From: CAJQQK01 sp963696075
Lineage (GTDB): Bacteria > Pseudomonadota > Alphaproteobacteria > Rhizobiales > Hyphomicrobiaceae
Direction of reading: 5' to 3'
DNA length: 64,000 nt
Assembly (NCBI GenBank): GCA_963696075.1
Contig: CAVOJD010000010.1
Location: 1 to 64,000 of the forward strand
In this document: in pieces, positions 62,238-64,000 of the stretch
How the letters are laid out: each line of letters starts with the position of its first letter
Position numbering within the stretch: position 1 is the stretch's first letter
Notes under the pieces: generated by a model
The model's input: only the letters and a program-made list of their open reading frames with translations
What the model was told of the DNA's origin: nothing
Database searches by the model: none
Translations under genes and position numbers: made by a program

Positions 62238-62927
62238 GTGGCAACAGCGAGCGATGTAAAGAGGCGTGGACGGACGGCGCGCAAGGCGGATGACACCGCC
62301 ACGCGCAGCTGCATCGTCACGCGCGCTGTTCTGCCGCCGGATGATCTGATCCGATTTGTCGCATCCCCATCGGACGAGGTTGTCCCGGACGTCGCCCGCA
62401 AGCTGCCCGGTCGCGGTGTTTGGCTGACCTGCAGTCGCGAGATCGTTGAAAAGGCCGTTCAAAAACAGGCTTTTGCCCGCGCGTTCAAGCGCCAGGTCAG
62501 CGTTCCGGCTGATTTCGCCGGACGTGTCGAAGCGTGTCTTCTGAACCGTGTGCTCCAAGCTTTAAGCCTTGCCAATAAGGCAGGCCTTGTGGTGACGGGG
62601 TCTGGTAAGGTAAACAGTTGGATCGAGAAGGGTGCGGAAGGCGCGCTGCTCCAGGCCGTCGACGCCAGTCCTGACGGACTTGCGAAGGTTGCAAAAAAAT
62701 ATCGTGCCGTTCGCTTGGCGACCGAACGGTCGCCGGTGGAACTGGCTTTTCTTACGATCGATCAATTGGGCTTGGCCATGGGCCGGGCAAATGTGGTACA
62801 CGCTGCCTTAAACGACGGTAGGGCAGCCGATAGCTTTTTGGTCGCGGCGTCGCGACTGGAGAAATATCGGACGGATTCCCTCGACCGATCAGAAATTTTG
62901 GATGCCGATACGTGCGCCACGGGGTGA
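62238..62927 (+). CDS. ylxR: YlxR-type RNA-binding protein with L7Ae-like domain
   Basis: 229 residues. The N-terminal half is YlxR (DUF448): RSCIVTRAVLPPDDLIRFV and GRGVWLTCSREIVEKAV. The second half (about 100-200) is an L7Ae/L30e-like domain (LSLANKAGLVVTGSGKV). This two-domain form is normal for alphaproteobacteria. Its role in translation or RNA polymerase contact is not settled. GTG start at 62238. It lies between nusA and infB. Confidence 0.92.
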   Translation: MATASDVKRRGRTARKADDTATRSCIVTRAVLPPDDLIRFVASPSDEVVPDVARKLPGRGVWLTCSREIVEKAVQKQAFARAFKRQVSVPADFAGRVEACLLNRVLQALSLANKAGLVVTGSGKVNSWIEKGAEGALLQAVDASPDGLAKVAKKYRAVRLATERSPVELAFLTIDQLGLAMGRANVVHAALNDGRAADSFLVAASRLEKYRTDSLDRSEILDADTCATG

Positions 62928-62957
62928 CGTGTCCGCAATCCGAGCGACAGGACAAGT

Positions 62958-64000
62958 ATGAGCGAAACGAACGAAACGGCCGACAAGCCCGCCAAGGAGC
63001 GTAAACCGCTGCGTCTCAACCGCACGGTCGAGTCGGGGCACGTCCAGCAGAAGTTTGGCCAAGGCCGTTCGAAGTCGGTCGTCGTAGAGAAAAAGCGCAA
63101 GCGCACGGTTGCAGCGCCGGCGGAACGCGAGGAGGCGCCGCAGGCGCGCCCCGCAGCGACCACGGCGAAGTCGCGCGCACGCGCCGGCCAGGCCGGTGGT
63201 GCTGACCGCGGCGGCGCAAGATCGGCGTCGAAGGGGCAGCAGGCTCAGGGCGGTTTGTCGAAGGACGAGATGGCAGCCCGCGCTGCAGCTCTCGCCGCAG
63301 CCCACCTGCGCGCCGCTGACGAGGAGCGCCAGGCAGAACAACGCCGCGCGGAAGATGCCATCGCAGCGGAAGCCCGCGCGAAGGAAGAAGCCGCGAAAGC
63401 GGAAGCCGAAAAGAAGGCGAAGGAAGTGGAAGCTGCCGAAGCCCGCGCCCGCGAGGCCGCAGGCGAACCGCCCGCAGCGCCGGAAGCGGATCAGGCACCG
63501 GAGCCCGCTGCCGAGGCGGCGCCCGAAGCCGAAACCCAGGCGGACGCCGGCGTGCCCGCGCCGGCAGCGCGCCCGCGTCGCGGCCGTGATGGTGATGCCG
63601 CAACTGACAGCCGCGCCAGCGAGCCACTCCTGAAGCCTGTCGGCATGACCAGGCCGATGATTGTGACCCGGAACGATCGGCCGGAGCCGAGAGCGCCGGA
63701 ACCGAAGAACGAAGTCGAGCCGCCGCGCCGTACGCGCCCGGCAGCGCCGGCTGCCGAGCCGGCCCGTGACGACGAAGACGGCCGCGGTAAGCGCAAGGCT
63801 GGCGGCAAAGTTGCGCGAACGGCCGGCCGCGACGGCGCCCGGGTACGTGGCAAGCTCACGATCACCAATGCCTTCGATGAGCGCCAGCGCGAGCGTTCGC
63901 TTGCGTCTTTGAAGCGCAAACGGGAGCGTGAGAAGCTCAAGGCGATGGGTATTTCCCAGACCCGCGAGAAAATCACACGCGAAGTGATCATCCCCGAAGC
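62958..64000 (+). CDS. infB: Translation initiation factor IF-2, 5' part (cut by window end)
   Basis: The frame is open from ATG 62958 to the window end (347 codons) and covers only the N-terminal region. KPLRLNRTVESGHVQQKFGQGRSKSVVVE is the typical alphaproteobacterial IF-2 start, here seen as two adjoining blocks. Next comes a long helical Ala/Glu/Arg-rich stretch (about 100-160) and a Pro/Glu-rich part. The IF2_N-like block then follows: RGKLTITNAFDERQRERSL. The GTPase domain lies beyond the window. Confidence 0.93.
   Translation, partial: MSETNETADKPAKERKPLRLNRTVESGHVQQKFGQGRSKSVVVEKKRKRTVAAPAEREEAPQARPAATTAKSRARAGQAGGADRGGARSASKGQQAQGGLSKDEMAARAAALAAAHLRAADEERQAEQRRAEDAIAAEARAKEEAAKAEAEKKAKEVEAAEARAREAAGEPPAAPEADQAPEPAAEAAPEAETQADAGVPAPAARPRRGRDGDAATDSRASEPLLKPVGMTRPMIVTRNDRPEPRAPEPKNEVEPPRRTRPAAPAAEPARDDEDGRGKRKAGGKVARTAGRDGARVRGKLTITNAFDERQRERSLASLKRKREREKLKAMGISQTREKITREVIIPE

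Noticed and set aside
60082..62244. A 720-residue antisense protein opposite rimP and nusA
   Set aside because: It mirrors the codon pattern of nusA; long antisense frames are expected in GC-rich coding DNA.
1..64000. tRNA or rRNA genes
   Set aside because: No cloverleaf or rRNA-like segment was recognised in any intergenic region.

Overview
The window reads as chromosomal DNA of an alphaproteobacterium with high GC content. The clearest evidence is gene order: hslVU beside hisB and a DUF2628 gene, mutS followed by glnD, murJ-trpS, nfuA-tsaB-rimI-plsC-miaB-phoH-ybeY-corC-lnt-(PhrR-type HTH)-metK-trmB, and rimP-nusA-ylxR-infB at the right edge (infB is cut by the window end). An Irr-type box before nfuA and an OlsB-like ornithine lipid acyltransferase fit the same group. 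I would place it near Rhodospirillales or Rhizobiales but cannot name a genus. No rRNA, tRNA, CRISPR array, prophage or IS transposase was found.

Layout. 1-4.5 kb: an HNH endonuclease, a frameshifted AlkA-type DNA glycosylase, a small Cas2/VapD-like protein, and a short histidine cluster (hisB, DUF2628, hisH) without hisA or hisF. 4.7-7.1 kb: the HslUV protease operon, in which the peptidase HslV is fused in frame to a GNAT acetyltransferase. 7.1-11.6 kb: a minus-strand metabolic group (TauD-type dioxygenase, malate/lactate dehydrogenase family enzyme, type 1 thiolase-like protein, NUDIX hydrolase). 12-16.4 kb: hybrid histidine kinase, OlsB-like acyltransferase, EEP-family hydrolase. 16.4-21.1 kb: a split TPP decarboxylase pair and modABC with a short ModE. 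21.1-25 kb: leuB, a possible 41-residue protein, a doubly frameshifted gpmI, and dapB. 25.2-27.9 kb: a translationally coupled operon of PRISE-type reductase, polysaccharide deacetylase and GNAT. 28-34.4 kb: mutS, glnD and an array of four 118-bp structured repeats. 34.4-42.6 kb: SDR, cupin, a lipopolysaccharide-type flippase, an asparagine synthase, and a minus-strand group (VIT-type transporter, hydrolase, SDR, carboxymuconolactone decarboxylase family). 42.9-64 kb: conserved housekeeping genes.

The most unusual features are the HslV-GNAT fusion; a family of two-hairpin repeats found at three loci whose first hairpin covaries; and a 334-bp MITE-like palindromic element whose terminal repeat supplies the last codons and stop of trmB. 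Three frameshifts (one in alkA, two in gpmI) all look like single extra bases, so sequencing error must be ruled out before calling these genes dead.
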